The notes: generated by a model not told the origin, from the letters alone. DNA of 64,000 nt from an uncultured Tenacibaculum sp. (GCA_947497895.1 CANMIL010000015.1:1-64000), one strand, 5' to 3'. Counted from the stretch's first letter, positions 51,833 through 60,900 are shown. Numbers and translations: made by a program.

Positions 51833-53026
51833 ATGTACGGAAAAATAAAGGAACACCTCCAAAAAGAAATCCAAGACATCAAAGATGCTGGTCTTTATAA
51901 ATCAGAACGAATTATAACATCATCTCAAGATGCTGTGATTAAAATTTCTACAGGTGAAGAAGTAATTAACTTCTGTGCTAATAATTACTTAGGATTATCA
52001 AACAACCCTGAAGTTATTCAAGCAGCTAAAGACACTATGGATACCCACGGGTTTGGAATGTCTTCAGTGCGTTTTATTTGCGGTACTCAAGATATTCATA
52101 AACAATTAGAAGGTAAAATTGCTGAGTTTTATCAAACAGAAGACACCATATTATATGCCGCTGCCTTTGATGCTAACGGTGGTGTATTTGAACCTCTTTT
52201 AACAAAAGAAGATGCTATTATCTCTGATAGTCTAAACCATGCATCTATTATTGATGGTGTAAGACTATGTAAAGCTGCTCGCTACCGTTATAATAATAAT
52301 GATATGGCTTCTTTAGAGGAACAGCTAATTGAAGCTAATAAGCAAAACCACAGATTTAAAGTTATCGTAACCGATGGAGTATTCTCAATGGACGGAATCG
52401 TAGCTGAATTAGATAAAATTTGTGATTTAGCTGACAAGTACGATGCTTTAGTTATGATCGATGAATGTCACGCTGCTGGTTTTATAGGTGAAACAGGAAG
52501 AGGAACCTTAGAGCTAAAAAAGGTAATGGGACGTATTGATATTATTACAGGAACCTTAGGAAAAGCATTAGGTGGAGCAATGGGAGGTTATACCACAGGT
52601 AAAAAAGAAATCATTGAAATTTTACGTCAACGCTCTCGTCCATACTTATTCTCAAACTCTTTAGCACCTGCAATTGTAGGAGCCTCTTTAAAAGTATTTG
52701 ATATATTATCGAATGACACTTCATTAAGAGACAAGCTTGAATGGAACACAAATTATTTCAGAACTGAAATGGAAAAGGCTGGTTTCGATTTAGTTGGTGC
52801 CGATGCTGCTATCGTGCCTGTTATGCTATATGATGCTAAACTTTCTCAAACTATGGCTAACAAACTTTTAGAAGAAGGTATATATGTAATAGGATTCTTT
52901 TATCCTGTTGTTCCAAAAGAGCAAGCAAGAATTCGAGTTCAGTTATCTGCAGCCCATGAAAAAGAGCATCTTGACAAAGCAATTAATGCTTTTATAAAGG
53001 CAGGGAAAGAACTGAAAGTGATATAG
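51833..53026 (+). CDS. kbl: Glycine C-acetyltransferase (2-amino-3-ketobutyrate CoA ligase)
   Basis: The start at MYGKIKE (51833) is used because it matches the family start; the frame further upstream overlaps the AddA-like gene and is not conserved in character. The 397-residue PLP enzyme makes glycine and acetyl-CoA from 2-amino-3-ketobutyrate, the second step of threonine catabolism. The PLP Lys is Lys244 in TGTLGKALGG, and the PLP-binding Asp region is MIDECHAAGF. No threonine dehydrogenase gene is nearby, so the pathway partner must be elsewhere. Confidence 0.93.
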   Translation: MYGKIKEHLQKEIQDIKDAGLYKSERIITSSQDAVIKISTGEEVINFCANNYLGLSNNPEVIQAAKDTMDTHGFGMSSVRFICGTQDIHKQLEGKIAEFYQTEDTILYAAAFDANGGVFEPLLTKEDAIISDSLNHASIIDGVRLCKAARYRYNNNDMASLEEQLIEANKQNHRFKVIVTDGVFSMDGIVAELDKICDLADKYDALVMIDECHAAGFIGETGRGTLELKKVMGRIDIITGTLGKALGGAMGGYTTGKKEIIEILRQRSRPYLFSNSLAPAIVGASLKVFDILSNDTSLRDKLEWNTNYFRTEMEKAGFDLVGADAAIVPVMLYDAKLSQTMANKLLEEGIYVIGFFYPVVPKEQARIRVQLSAAHEKEHLDKAINAFIKAGKELKVI

Positions 53027-53077
53027 ATGATTGCAACAAAAAACTTGCTTTTCTGGTAAGTTTTTGTAGATTTGTTT

Positions 53078-53107
53078 TTGTAAATAAGTTTTAACAACTT
53101 ACATTTG
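53078..53107 (+). promoter_or_regulatory. Promoter of the OmpA-family gene
   Basis: TTG (53078-53080, in TTTTTG), a 19-bp spacer and TACATTTG (53100-53107) match the Bacteroidota consensus, 39 bp before the start codon. A near-consensus promoter fits an abundant outer-membrane protein. Confidence 0.75.
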
Positions 53108-53146
53108 CGTTATATATAAACGAACTTTTAATTTAAATTTTTAATA

Positions 53147-54505
53147 ATGAAACAATTAAAATTAGCTGTGATGGCTTTGTTTGCGTTCGCAACAGTGGGA
53201 ACGGTAAGCGCACAGGATTCAGACAACCCATGGGTAGTTGGTTTCGGAGTTAATGCTGTTGACTTTAGAATTCCTACAGAATTTGGAGACTACGCAAAAG
53301 ACTATATCGGTACTAGTGACTGGAATATCTTACCTTCAGTTTCAAGAATTTCTGTTGACAGATACTTAAACGACGGATTCACTTTACAAGTGGCAGGTTC
53401 TTTAAACAAAATCGAAACTTTTAGAGCTGAAAACGATATGGATGAGCTTTACTGGGCTATCGATGCTAACGTAAAGTATGACTTAAACAACTTATTCGGT
53501 GATACTGCTTGGTTCGATCCTTATGTATACTTAGGTGGTGGTTACGCTAACTTAGGTGACGCAGGTGAAGGAACTTTAAACGCTGGTTTAGGATTCAACA
53601 CTTGGTTCAACGATAACTTAGGTTTAAACTTCCAATCTGGTGGTAAGAAAGAATTTGCTGACAAAGTTCAAGATCACTTCCAACACTCAGTTGGTTTAGT
53701 ATTCAAATTCGGAGGAAAAGATACTGACGGTGACGGAGTATATGACAAAGAAGATGCTTGTCCAGAAGTTGCAGGTTTAAAAGAATTCAACGGATGTCCT
53801 GATACTGATAACGATGGTATCAAAGATTCTGATGATGCTTGTCCAGAAGTTGCTGGTTTAGCTGCATTAAACGGTTGTCCTGATGCTGACGGTGATGGTA
53901 TTGCTGATAAAGATGATGCATGTCCTTCTAAAGCTGGTTTAGCTTCTTTAAACGGATGTCCTGATGCTGATAGCGATGGAATTGCTGATAACAAAGATAA
54001 GTGTCCTAACACTGCTGGTCCAGCTGCTAACAACGGATGTCCTTGGCCTGATACTGACGGAGACGGAGTATTAGACAAAGATGATAAGTGTCCAAGCGTT
54101 AAAGGTGTTGCTTCTAACAACGGATGTCCTGAAGTTGTAATCAAGGAAGAGGCTGTTAAGAAATTAGAGAACTTTGCCAAAGCTATTTACTTCAACTCAG
54201 GAAGAACTTCTTTCAGACCAGGAGTTAAAGGTAAATTAGATTTAATGGCTGGTATCATGAAAGAGTATCCTAAAGCTAACTTTAGCATCGAAGGACACAC
54301 TGATAGCCAAGGTAGAGAAGCTTCTAACTTAAGATTATCTGAAAAAAGAGCTAAAGCTGTTGTTGACTATTTAGTTGCTAAAGCTGGAATCTCTGGAAAC
54401 AGATTAACTTCTAAAGGATTTGGAGAGGCTTACCCAATCGCTTCTAACAAAACTAGAGACGGAAGAGCTCAAAACAGACGTGTTGAAATCAAAGTTGTAA
54501 AATAA
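53147..54505 (+). CDS. OmpA family outer-membrane protein with thrombospondin type 3 repeats
   Basis: This 452-residue protein has a signal peptide (ends TVSAQ), an N-terminal beta-barrel (about 24-190), five calcium-binding thrombospondin type 3 repeats at 192-328 (DTDGDGVYDKED, DTDNDGIKDSDD, DADGDGIADKDD and so on, each ending GCP), and an OmpA C-terminal peptidoglycan-binding domain (337-452). The last contains GHTDSQG, LRLSEKRAKAV and NRRVEIKV. It links the outer membrane to the cell wall. Confidence 0.95.
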   Translation: MKQLKLAVMALFAFATVGTVSAQDSDNPWVVGFGVNAVDFRIPTEFGDYAKDYIGTSDWNILPSVSRISVDRYLNDGFTLQVAGSLNKIETFRAENDMDELYWAIDANVKYDLNNLFGDTAWFDPYVYLGGGYANLGDAGEGTLNAGLGFNTWFNDNLGLNFQSGGKKEFADKVQDHFQHSVGLVFKFGGKDTDGDGVYDKEDACPEVAGLKEFNGCPDTDNDGIKDSDDACPEVAGLAALNGCPDADGDGIADKDDACPSKAGLASLNGCPDADSDGIADNKDKCPNTAGPAANNGCPWPDTDGDGVLDKDDKCPSVKGVASNNGCPEVVIKEEAVKKLENFAKAIYFNSGRTSFRPGVKGKLDLMAGIMKEYPKANFSIEGHTDSQGREASNLRLSEKRAKAVVDYLVAKAGISGNRLTSKGFGEAYPIASNKTRDGRAQNRRVEIKVVK

Positions 54506-54530
54506 TTTTACTTCAACCATATAAAATTAA

Positions 54531-54558
54531 AGCCTCACCATGTGTGAGGCTTTTTTTA
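54531..54558 (+). terminator. Intrinsic terminator of the OmpA-family gene
   Basis: AGCCTCAC pairs with GTGAGGCT (5-nt loop), followed by a run of seven T. Confidence 0.92.
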
Positions 54559-54614
54559 TTGCAATAAAAAACTAAAAATACTTCGAAACATTTTTAAAAT
54601 TGGCTTTAAAAATT

Positions 54615-54622
54615 TACCTTTG
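54615..54622 (+). promoter_or_regulatory. -7 box TACCTTTG of atpD-atpC
   Basis: Exact TAnnTTTG 62 bp before the atpD start; a -33 TTG at standard distance is not clear. Confidence 0.45.
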
Positions 54623-54684
54623 CGCCTTGAAAAAATGAGTTAATTCTCACTTAACAAAATAAATAACTTTAATTACATATAGTA

Positions 54685-56196
54685 ATGTCTACAATAACAG
54701 GTAAAGTTTCTCAAATTATTGGTCCAGTTATCGATGTTGAGTTTAATACAGAAAACGCTGAACTACCAAAGATTTATGATTCATTAGAAATAAATAAAGC
54801 CGATGGTTCTACTTTAGTTTTAGAAGTTCAACAACATATTGGTGAAGATACAGTTCGTACAATCTCAATGGATGCGACTGATGGTTTACAAAGAGGGCAA
54901 GAGGTAATTGCTACTGGTAACCCTATTCAAATGCCAATAGGTAATGATATTTACGGACGTTTATTTAACGTTACAGGTGAAGCTATTGACGGATTAGGTG
55001 ACTTACCTAAAACTGGACAAGATGGTTTACCAATCCACCGTTCTGCGCCTAAATTTGAAGACTTATCTACTTCTACTGAAGTATTATTTACTGGTATTAA
55101 AGTAATCGACTTAATTGAGCCTTATGCAAAAGGAGGTAAAATTGGTTTATTCGGTGGTGCCGGTGTAGGTAAAACTGTATTAATTCAGGAGTTAATTAAC
55201 AACATTGCAAAAGGACACGGAGGTTTATCTGTATTTGCTGGTGTAGGAGAAAGAACTCGTGAAGGAAACGATTTATTAAGAGAGATGTTAGAGTCAGGAA
55301 TTATCAAATATGGTGATGACTTTATGCACTCTATGGAAGATGGTGGATGGGATTTATCAAAAGTTGATAAATCTGGAATGAGAGATTCTAAAGCTACTTT
55401 CGTATTCGGTCAGATGAATGAACCACCAGGAGCACGTGCACGTGTTGCTTTATCTGGATTAACAATCGCTGAATACTTCCGTGATGGTGCTGGAGAAGCT
55501 CAAGGTAAGGATGTATTATTCTTCGTTGACAATATTTTCCGTTTTACTCAAGCTGGATCTGAGGTATCTGCACTTCTTGGACGTATGCCGTCTGCCGTAG
55601 GTTACCAACCAACATTAGCAACAGAGATGGGAGCAATGCAAGAGCGTATTACTTCTACTAAGAAAGGATCTATTACTTCTGTACAGGCAGTATATGTACC
55701 TGCAGATGATTTAACTGACCCTGCTCCTGCTACAACGTTTGCTCACTTAGATGCAACTACGGTATTATCTCGTAAAATTGCCGAGTTAGGAATTTATCCA
55801 GCGGTAGATCCATTAGATTCTACTTCTAGAATTCTTACTCCAGAGATTCTTGGTGATGAGCACTACGGATGTGCACAAAGAGTAAAAGAGTTATTACAAC
55901 GTTATAAAGAGCTACAAGATATTATTGCTATCTTAGGTATGGAAGAATTATCTGAAGAAGATAAATTAGTAGTACACAGAGCTCGTCGTGTTCAACGTTT
56001 CTTATCTCAACCATTCCACGTAGCTGAGCAATTTACAGGTATCCCAGGAGTTTTAGTTGATATTAAAGATACTATCAAAGGATTTACTATGATTATGGAT
56101 GGTGAATTAGATAAATATCCTGAATCAGCATTCAACTTAAAAGGATCTATTCAAGATGCTATCGACGCAGGAGAAAAAATGTTAGCTGAAGCATAA
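54685..56196 (+). CDS. atpD: ATP synthase F1 subunit beta
   Basis: The catalytic subunit of the F1 ATPase, 503 residues. The P-loop is GGAGVGKTV, and the catalytic Glu lies in GVGERTREGNDL. Further conserved blocks are FVFGQMNEPPGARARV and the DELSEED-like EELSEEDK motif near the C-terminus. It forms a two-gene unit with atpC, separate from the other atp genes, as I recall being common in Bacteroidota. Homology over the full length supports the start. Confidence 0.98.
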   Translation: MSTITGKVSQIIGPVIDVEFNTENAELPKIYDSLEINKADGSTLVLEVQQHIGEDTVRTISMDATDGLQRGQEVIATGNPIQMPIGNDIYGRLFNVTGEAIDGLGDLPKTGQDGLPIHRSAPKFEDLSTSTEVLFTGIKVIDLIEPYAKGGKIGLFGGAGVGKTVLIQELINNIAKGHGGLSVFAGVGERTREGNDLLREMLESGIIKYGDDFMHSMEDGGWDLSKVDKSGMRDSKATFVFGQMNEPPGARARVALSGLTIAEYFRDGAGEAQGKDVLFFVDNIFRFTQAGSEVSALLGRMPSAVGYQPTLATEMGAMQERITSTKKGSITSVQAVYVPADDLTDPAPATTFAHLDATTVLSRKIAELGIYPAVDPLDSTSRILTPEILGDEHYGCAQRVKELLQRYKELQDIIAILGMEELSEEDKLVVHRARRVQRFLSQPFHVAEQFTGIPGVLVDIKDTIKGFTMIMDGELDKYPESAFNLKGSIQDAIDAGEKMLAEA

Positions 56197-56235
56197 TTCA
56201 ATTAACAATTATTAATTAAATAATCAATTGAATTT

Positions 56236-56529
56236 ATGTTTTTAGAAATTGTTACTCCAGAAGCGATTTTATTTTCATCAGATGTTGATTCTGTAACCGT
56301 ACCAGGAATTGATGGTGATTTCCAAATGTTGAATAATCACGCTCCTATAGTTTCTATATTAGACAAAGGAACTGTGAAGATTCATGTACATACTCAAAAT
56401 CATTTATCTTTTGATGACTTACATGGTAGCATTGAAAAACTACCAGCTGATGATAAAGTTTTAACTTTGAACATCAAGTCAGGGACAATTGAAATGAAAG
56501 ATAATAAAGTAATTATTCTAGCGGACTAA
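56236..56529 (+). CDS. atpC: ATP synthase F1 subunit epsilon (short form)
   Basis: This 97-residue subunit is the N-terminal beta-sandwich of epsilon only (MFLEIVTPEAILFSSDVDSVTVPGIDGDFQMLNNHAP-type start). It lacks the inhibitory C-terminal helices of the 138-residue E. coli subunit, a short form I associate with this phylum. It helps couple F1 rotation to the c-ring. It is 39 bp after atpD and followed by a terminator. Confidence 0.95.
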   Translation: MFLEIVTPEAILFSSDVDSVTVPGIDGDFQMLNNHAPIVSILDKGTVKIHVHTQNHLSFDDLHGSIEKLPADDKVLTLNIKSGTIEMKDNKVIILAD

Positions 56530-56550
56530 TTACTTTCTATATAAGCTTAA

Positions 56551-56587
56551 AAAGCCAAACCTAATTTAACACGGTTTGGCTTTTTCT
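56551..56587 (+). terminator. Intrinsic terminator of atpD-atpC
   Basis: AAAGCCAAACC pairs with GGTTTGGCTTT, followed by a T-rich tract. It overlaps the upstream region of tatA. Confidence 0.9.
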
Positions 56588-56614
56588 TTTACTAAAAAAA
56601 TAAGTCTTTTTAAC

Positions 56615-56622
56615 TATCTTTG
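56615..56622 (+). promoter_or_regulatory. -7 box TATCTTTG of tatA
   Basis: Exact TAnnTTTG that ends 4 bp before the tatA ATG, implying a leaderless or nearly leaderless message. Confidence 0.55.
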
Positions 56623-56626
56623 CTTT

Positions 56627-56908
56627 ATGAATATTACTTTTTTATTTATCGGCGGACCTGAAATCTTTGTTATACTATTGATAGTAGTTATGTTTTTCGG
56701 TGCAGATAAGTTGCCCGAAATTGCAAGAGGATTGGGCAAAGGAATGCGTCAAATAAAAGATGCTACCAACGATATTAAAAGAGAAATTAACGAAAGTGCT
56801 CAAGAACATGGTCTAGACACAGACATCGTTCAAGATATTAACAAAGAAGTTAATGATGTTAAAGACAACATTGACGATCTTACTGGACCTATTAAAAGAA
56901 ACCGCTAA
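56627..56908 (+). CDS. tatA: Twin-arginine translocase subunit TatA/TatE
   Basis: The ATG at 56627 is used because it starts the family N-terminus; the in-frame ATG at 56576 lies within the atpDC terminator. The 93-residue protein has one membrane helix (PEIFVILLIVVMFFGADKLPEIARGLG) with the TatA hinge FGADKLPE, then an amphipathic helix and a long charged C-tail. TatA forms the pore for folded proteins. The other Tat genes are not in the window. The promoter placement suggests a leaderless message. Confidence 0.92.
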   Translation: MNITFLFIGGPEIFVILLIVVMFFGADKLPEIARGLGKGMRQIKDATNDIKREINESAQEHGLDTDIVQDINKEVNDVKDNIDDLTGPIKRNR

Positions 56909-56915
56909 TAAAATT

Positions 56916-57557
56916 CTACTTTACTCTGCTTATTGTTAATCCGTCTCTAATCGGCAATAAAACGGTTTCTAAGCGATCATCTTCATTCAATAAACGATTA
57001 TACTCTAAAAGTACTTTCGTATCAATATCCTTAGGATTTAGCTCTTCAACAACCTTACCACTCCAAAGTACGTTATCAGACAATATAACTCCCCCTGAGT
57101 TCATTTTATCAATGATTAAATTGAAGTAATTTAAATAATTCGATTTATCTGCATCAATAAATACCAAATCAAACTTCTCGTCAATTTGAGGAATTATTTC
57201 AATTGCGTTTCCCACGTACTGTTTGATCTGATCCTTATATTCTGACTTATCAAAATACTTTCTTTGAAGCTCTTCTAATTCTTCATTTTTGTCAATCGTA
57301 AATAAAACACCATCCTTTCTTAATCCTTCTGCTAAAGAAAGCGCCGAATACCCAGTATAAGTTCCTATTTCAAGTATTTTTTGAGGTTGAATTAATTTGG
57401 AAATCATCGATAAAACCCTTCCCTGAAAAGCACCACTTAACATCCTCGGATTTAATACTTTTTGCCAAGTTTCTCTACTTAATTCTCTTAAAAGTTTAGG
57501 TTCTCCTTGTGAATGTTCAACGGCGTAGTTATCTATTGATTCTGGTAAAAAATTCAT
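56916..57557 (-). CDS. Class I SAM-dependent O-methyltransferase
   Basis: This 213-residue cytoplasmic enzyme belongs to the caffeoyl-CoA/catechol O-methyltransferase family. The SAM motif is ILEIGTYTGYSALSLAEGL, and the metal-binding region is DLVFIDADKSNYLNYFN with DNVLWSG. The natural acceptor is unknown; bacterial homologues act on many catechol-like compounds. It is convergent with tatA and transcribed alone. Confidence 0.93.
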   Translation of the reverse strand: MNFLPESIDNYAVEHSQGEPKLLRELSRETWQKVLNPRMLSGAFQGRVLSMISKLIQPQKILEIGTYTGYSALSLAEGLRKDGVLFTIDKNEELEELQRKYFDKSEYKDQIKQYVGNAIEIIPQIDEKFDLVFIDADKSNYLNYFNLIIDKMNSGGVILSDNVLWSGKVVEELNPKDIDTKVLLEYNRLLNEDDRLETVLLPIRDGLTISRVK

Positions 57558-57580
57558 ACGTACTATTTAAGTGCAAAATT

Positions 57581-57617
57581 AAAAAAACGGAATTCATCTT
57601 TACAACAAATTCCGTTT
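57581..57617 (-). terminator. Intrinsic terminator of the sigma/anti-sigma operon
   Basis: Minus-strand AAACGGAATT/AATTCCGTTT perfect 10-bp stem followed by seven T, downstream of the small zinc-motif gene. Confidence 0.85.
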
Positions 57618-57670
57618 CAATCTAACAAAAAATCAAAAAATGGTTTTTTCAAAAAAAACCTAAAAGCTCT

Positions 57671-57931
57671 TTATATTATTTCTTTAATTTTTTCTTTCAA
57701 GGCTAACTTGTCCTCGTCTGTCATTAAATGTTTCTTAGCCCTACATTCTGTAGCTTTCTTCTTATAAAACCCTGTTAATATGCCGTTCTGCTTTGAATAT
57801 AATCTACATATCTTACAAAACATAACATGCATATTAAGCTTAATTTTTTCTAATGTAGTAGCTTCTCCATATTGTGCTTTATCACAAATTGTTGTTGCTT
57901 CGTCACAAGATATTTTAAACTTTCCAAACAT
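57671..57931 (-). CDS. Small zinc-motif protein, candidate anti-sigma factor
   Basis: This 86-residue soluble protein contains HVMFCKIC (residues 35-42), which has the His-x3-Cys-x2-Cys form of ZAS anti-sigma factors. An upstream CDEAT...CDKA pair may add ligands. It lacks the membrane helix common in anti-sigma factors, so any sensing would be cytoplasmic. The gene starts 3 bp after the sigma gene, and such pairing usually means the second gene product controls the first. The family name is uncertain. Confidence 0.65.
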   Translation of the reverse strand: MFGKFKISCDEATTICDKAQYGEATTLEKIKLNMHVMFCKICRLYSKQNGILTGFYKKKATECRAKKHLMTDEDKLALKEKIKEII

Positions 57932-57934
57932 AAA

Positions 57935-58507
57935 TTAATTATTAAACCAGTTCTTTTCCAAACAACCTCTTAATTGAGTTCTCGCTCTGTGTATGATCAC
58001 CCATAAATTAGACGGAGTGATATCTAGTGCCTTACAAATTTCCTCTGTCTCAAACTCTTGAATAGTTTTCATCCTAAAAACCATAGCATATTTTTCTGGC
58101 AAACTATCAATACATTTATCAATCTGTTCCTTTAATTCTTCGTTTTCAATACCTTCTTCTGCTTCATTTTTCCATGTTTGTGGAACTCTTTCCTCTATCC
58201 AATTACCTTCATTATCGCCACCATCGTAAAAACTCATTTTCACTTCGGCTTGCCCTTTTTTCGAATTTATCTTCCTGTAATAATCAATCACTTTTCGTTT
58301 CAAAATAGAAACAAGCCATGTCCTTTCAGTAGATTTTCCTTCGAAATTCTTAGCTGATTTTAAACCTGCAAAGAAAGTTTCTTGAACTAAATCTTTAGCT
58401 AAAGCCTCATTATTAACTCTTACAACTGCATAGTTAAACAAATAATCGGCATAATTATCTACCCATTCATCAGGCGATAAACTATTTTTCTCTTTGTTTG
58501 GGTTCAT
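57935..58507 (-). CDS. ECF-type RNA polymerase sigma factor
   Basis: This 190-residue sigma-70 family protein has region 2 (WVDNYADYLFNYAVVRV, LVQETFFAGLKSAKNF, RTWLVSILKRKVIDYYR) and region 4 (IDSLPEKYAMVFRMKTIQEFETEEICKAL, LWVIIHRARTQLR). The ECF group directs RNA polymerase to stress or envelope promoters. It sits between the PD40 gene upstream (15 bp) and the small zinc-motif gene (3 bp), so all may be one operon. Confidence 0.93.
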   Translation of the reverse strand: MNPNKEKNSLSPDEWVDNYADYLFNYAVVRVNNEALAKDLVQETFFAGLKSAKNFEGKSTERTWLVSILKRKVIDYYRKINSKKGQAEVKMSFYDGGDNEGNWIEERVPQTWKNEAEEGIENEELKEQIDKCIDSLPEKYAMVFRMKTIQEFETEEICKALDITPSNLWVIIHRARTQLRGCLEKNWFNN

Positions 58508-58522
58508 TACGTCAAATATACA

Positions 58523-59446
58523 CTAAATTTTATTTAATGGCGTACAGTAAATTCGACTTAAACCGTTAGGTAAAACCTCTATTTTCTCAAGCATGCCTTT
58601 AAGATTTTTTTTTGGTTCTAAAACATTAATTGTTTCAGTTCTCACTGACGTAAAATACAGCATTTTATTTTTATAATCAACAAACGGACAATATTCTTCA
58701 CGCTTTGTATTGATATGATTTCCCATGCGTTTAGCTGGCATCCATTTTCCTAATTTATCCTTTTTACTCATATACATATCTCCTCTACCTAAATCATCTT
58801 TTCTTCCATATGAGGTGAAAATAATATAGTCTTCATCTTGAGAAACAAAAGCGTTGTACTCAAATTTTTCACTATTAATAACCGCATCTAATGATTTTGG
58901 TTTGGTATATTCACCATCAATCATCTCACTCATATAAATATCTTCCTTCCCTTTACTATCTTCACGCTCTGTCGTAAAATATAAATTTCCATTATTCGAA
59001 ACTGATGGATAAAACTCATCCTTACCAGTATTTATAATTTCTCCCAAACGGATTGGCACTGACCATTCTCTATCATTATTTTTTCTTTCAACATACCATA
59101 TATCCATATCTTTTTTAGAACCACGGGCATCTACTTTACGATTTGAAGCAAAAAACAATCGAGTTCCATCAGGAGAAAGAAAAGGTTCCAAATCTCTAAC
59201 TCCCTTTTGGCCTGAAAAACTAACTATTTCAAGTTCCTTCCACTGATCATTAACCTTTTTTGCTGATACTATATAAGAATACTCCTTTAAATACCCTTGG
59301 GCTGTAAAATAAATTTCAGATCCATCTTTATTCATTGACAAATCTCTCACATGTCCAAAATCACGAAACAATTCAGGCAAAAACAATTTTGCTTTTTGAG
59401 CAGAGAGTATGCTTGACATAAAAAGTAAACAAAACAAATGCTTCAT
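58523..59446 (-). CDS. Secreted PD40 (WD40-like beta-propeller) protein
   Basis: The ATG at 59446 starts the signal peptide (MKHLFCLLFM..., ends LSAQ); the frame upstream runs into the previous gene. The 307-residue protein has repeats of the TolB/PD40 type such as DLSMNKDGSEIYFTAQ, EPFLSPDGTRLFFASNR, YPSVSNNGNLYFTTER and NAFVSQDEDYIIFTSYG. These form a periplasmic or secreted beta-propeller. It is 1 bp from the NTF2-like gene upstream, so the two are co-transcribed. Confidence 0.87.
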   Translation of the reverse strand: MKHLFCLLFMSSILSAQKAKLFLPELFRDFGHVRDLSMNKDGSEIYFTAQGYLKEYSYIVSAKKVNDQWKELEIVSFSGQKGVRDLEPFLSPDGTRLFFASNRKVDARGSKKDMDIWYVERKNNDREWSVPIRLGEIINTGKDEFYPSVSNNGNLYFTTEREDSKGKEDIYMSEMIDGEYTKPKSLDAVINSEKFEYNAFVSQDEDYIIFTSYGRKDDLGRGDMYMSKKDKLGKWMPAKRMGNHINTKREEYCPFVDYKNKMLYFTSVRTETINVLEPKKNLKGMLEKIEVLPNGLSRIYCTPLNKI

Positions 59447-59447
59447 C

Positions 59448-59921
59448 TTAGTCTTGTTCAGTTTTACAGCCTTGCCTTCTTCTTGTATCAACTATGTAAA
59501 TAATCTCCCACTTTCCATTATTATTAAAGAGCTGAAACGAATTCGCACCGCAATGACTTAATTTACCATTATAATAAAACTCATAAGGTGTCCAAACTGA
59601 AGCCAAATTCGCATCAATATGAATTTCCATAGAGAGTAATTTCTCAAGATAGGTATCCTCCTTTTTTTTACTTGCAATCGCTTTCAATAATTCATCCTTA
59701 GTTTGAGTTCTTATTTGTGTCTTTGACTCCCTATCTGTAAAAGTAGTCTGAAGCTTTAAAGACTCATGAATAGAAGAACTTACTATGGCACTATCCCCCT
59801 TATGCAATCCTTCAAAAAAAGTACTAATCGTATTTTTTATTTTACTTTCTTCAGAAGAAGTTTGTGCCTTAACTACCGCTGAAAGTGTTAAAACAATAAG
59901 GATAGTAATTATTTTTTGCAT
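59448..59921 (-). CDS. Secreted NTF2-like (SnoaL/DUF4440) protein
   Basis: This 157-residue protein has a signal peptide (ends VVKAQ) and an NTF2-like cone fold. IKNTISTFFEGLHKGDSAIVSSSI at the start, LKAIASKK and VWTPYEFYYNGKLSHCGANSFQLFNNNGKWEIIYIVDTRR in the second half are typical. The cavity probably binds a small ligand; no catalytic residue is certain. It is the first gene of the cluster with PD40 and possibly the sigma pair. Confidence 0.83.
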   Translation of the reverse strand: MQKIITILIVLTLSAVVKAQTSSEESKIKNTISTFFEGLHKGDSAIVSSSIHESLKLQTTFTDRESKTQIRTQTKDELLKAIASKKKEDTYLEKLLSMEIHIDANLASVWTPYEFYYNGKLSHCGANSFQLFNNNGKWEIIYIVDTRRRQGCKTEQD

Positions 59922-60047
59922 AATTATTGAATTTCGAAACCTAAAACTATTAAAAATTAATATTCAAAAAATTTAATTAACAGAAGATTAACGACATATT
60001 AATCTCTACAAATTGTCTATTTTTACATCATACAAATAGATTATAAA

Positions 60048-60866
60048 ATGTCAACAGCGAAAAAACAGTACAAAAGGGTAACGGTAAAATCATTGGTTGA
60101 AATGAAGGCCAATAATGAAAAAATATCAATGCTTACAGCCTACGATTATACAATGGCGAAAATTGTTGATGGAGCCGGTATTGATGTTATTTTAGTTGGA
60201 GATTCTGCCTCAAATGTAATGGCAGGACATGAAACAACATTACCAATAACTCTTGATCAAATGATTTATCATGCGAGTTCAGTTATACGAGGAATTGATA
60301 GATCGTTGGTTATTGTTGATCTTCCATTCGGAACCTACCAAGGGAATTCTAAAAATGCTCTCGAATCTGCTATAAGAATCATGAAAGAATCAGGAGGACA
60401 TGCAGTAAAACTTGAAGGAGGTAGTGAAATTTCAGAATCAATTTCTCGAATTTTAACCGCTGGAATTCCTGTCATGGGACATTTGGGGTTAACACCTCAA
60501 TCAATTTATAAATTTGGAACATATACTGTAAGAGCTAAAGAAGAGGCAGAAGCTGAAAAATTAAAAGAAGACGCTAAACTTCTTCAAGAATTAGGTTGTT
60601 TTGCACTCGTTTTGGAAAAAGTCCCTGCAAAACTAGCTCAAGAAGTAGCTGAAAGTTTAACTATTCCTGTTATTGGTATCGGTGCTGGAGCAGGTGTTGA
60701 CGGTCAAGTATTGGTTACTCATGATATGATAGGAATGACTCATGAGTTTAGCCCAAGATTCTTGAGAAGATATTTAGATTTATATTCTGAAATGACAAAG
60801 GCCTTTCAACAGTATATAAGTGATGTAAAATCGCAAGATTTTCCAAACGAAAAAGAACAATATTAA
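60048..60866 (+). CDS. panB: 3-methyl-2-oxobutanoate hydroxymethyltransferase
   Basis: PanB makes ketopantoate in pantothenate and CoA synthesis. The 272-residue protein shows MLTAYDYTMAKIVDGAGID, VLVGDSAS-like motif VGDSASNV, the catalytic region LEGG and MGHLGLTPQ, and VIGIGAGAGVDGQVLV. These are family hallmarks along the full length. The neighbouring 2-hydroxyacid dehydrogenase gene starts 34 bp downstream. No panC or panD lies here. Confidence 0.96.
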   Translation: MSTAKKQYKRVTVKSLVEMKANNEKISMLTAYDYTMAKIVDGAGIDVILVGDSASNVMAGHETTLPITLDQMIYHASSVIRGIDRSLVIVDLPFGTYQGNSKNALESAIRIMKESGGHAVKLEGGSEISESISRILTAGIPVMGHLGLTPQSIYKFGTYTVRAKEEAEAEKLKEDAKLLQELGCFALVLEKVPAKLAQEVAESLTIPVIGIGAGAGVDGQVLVTHDMIGMTHEFSPRFLRRYLDLYSEMTKAFQQYISDVKSQDFPNEKEQY

Positions 60867-60900
60867 CAAATAACAGTATTACTTACTGACTTTTTTTGGC

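Noticed and set aside
53674..54180. A 168-codon minus-strand ORF opposite the OmpA-family gene
   Set aside because: It mirrors the thrombospondin repeats, and the plus strand has the signal peptide, calcium repeats and OmpA domain.
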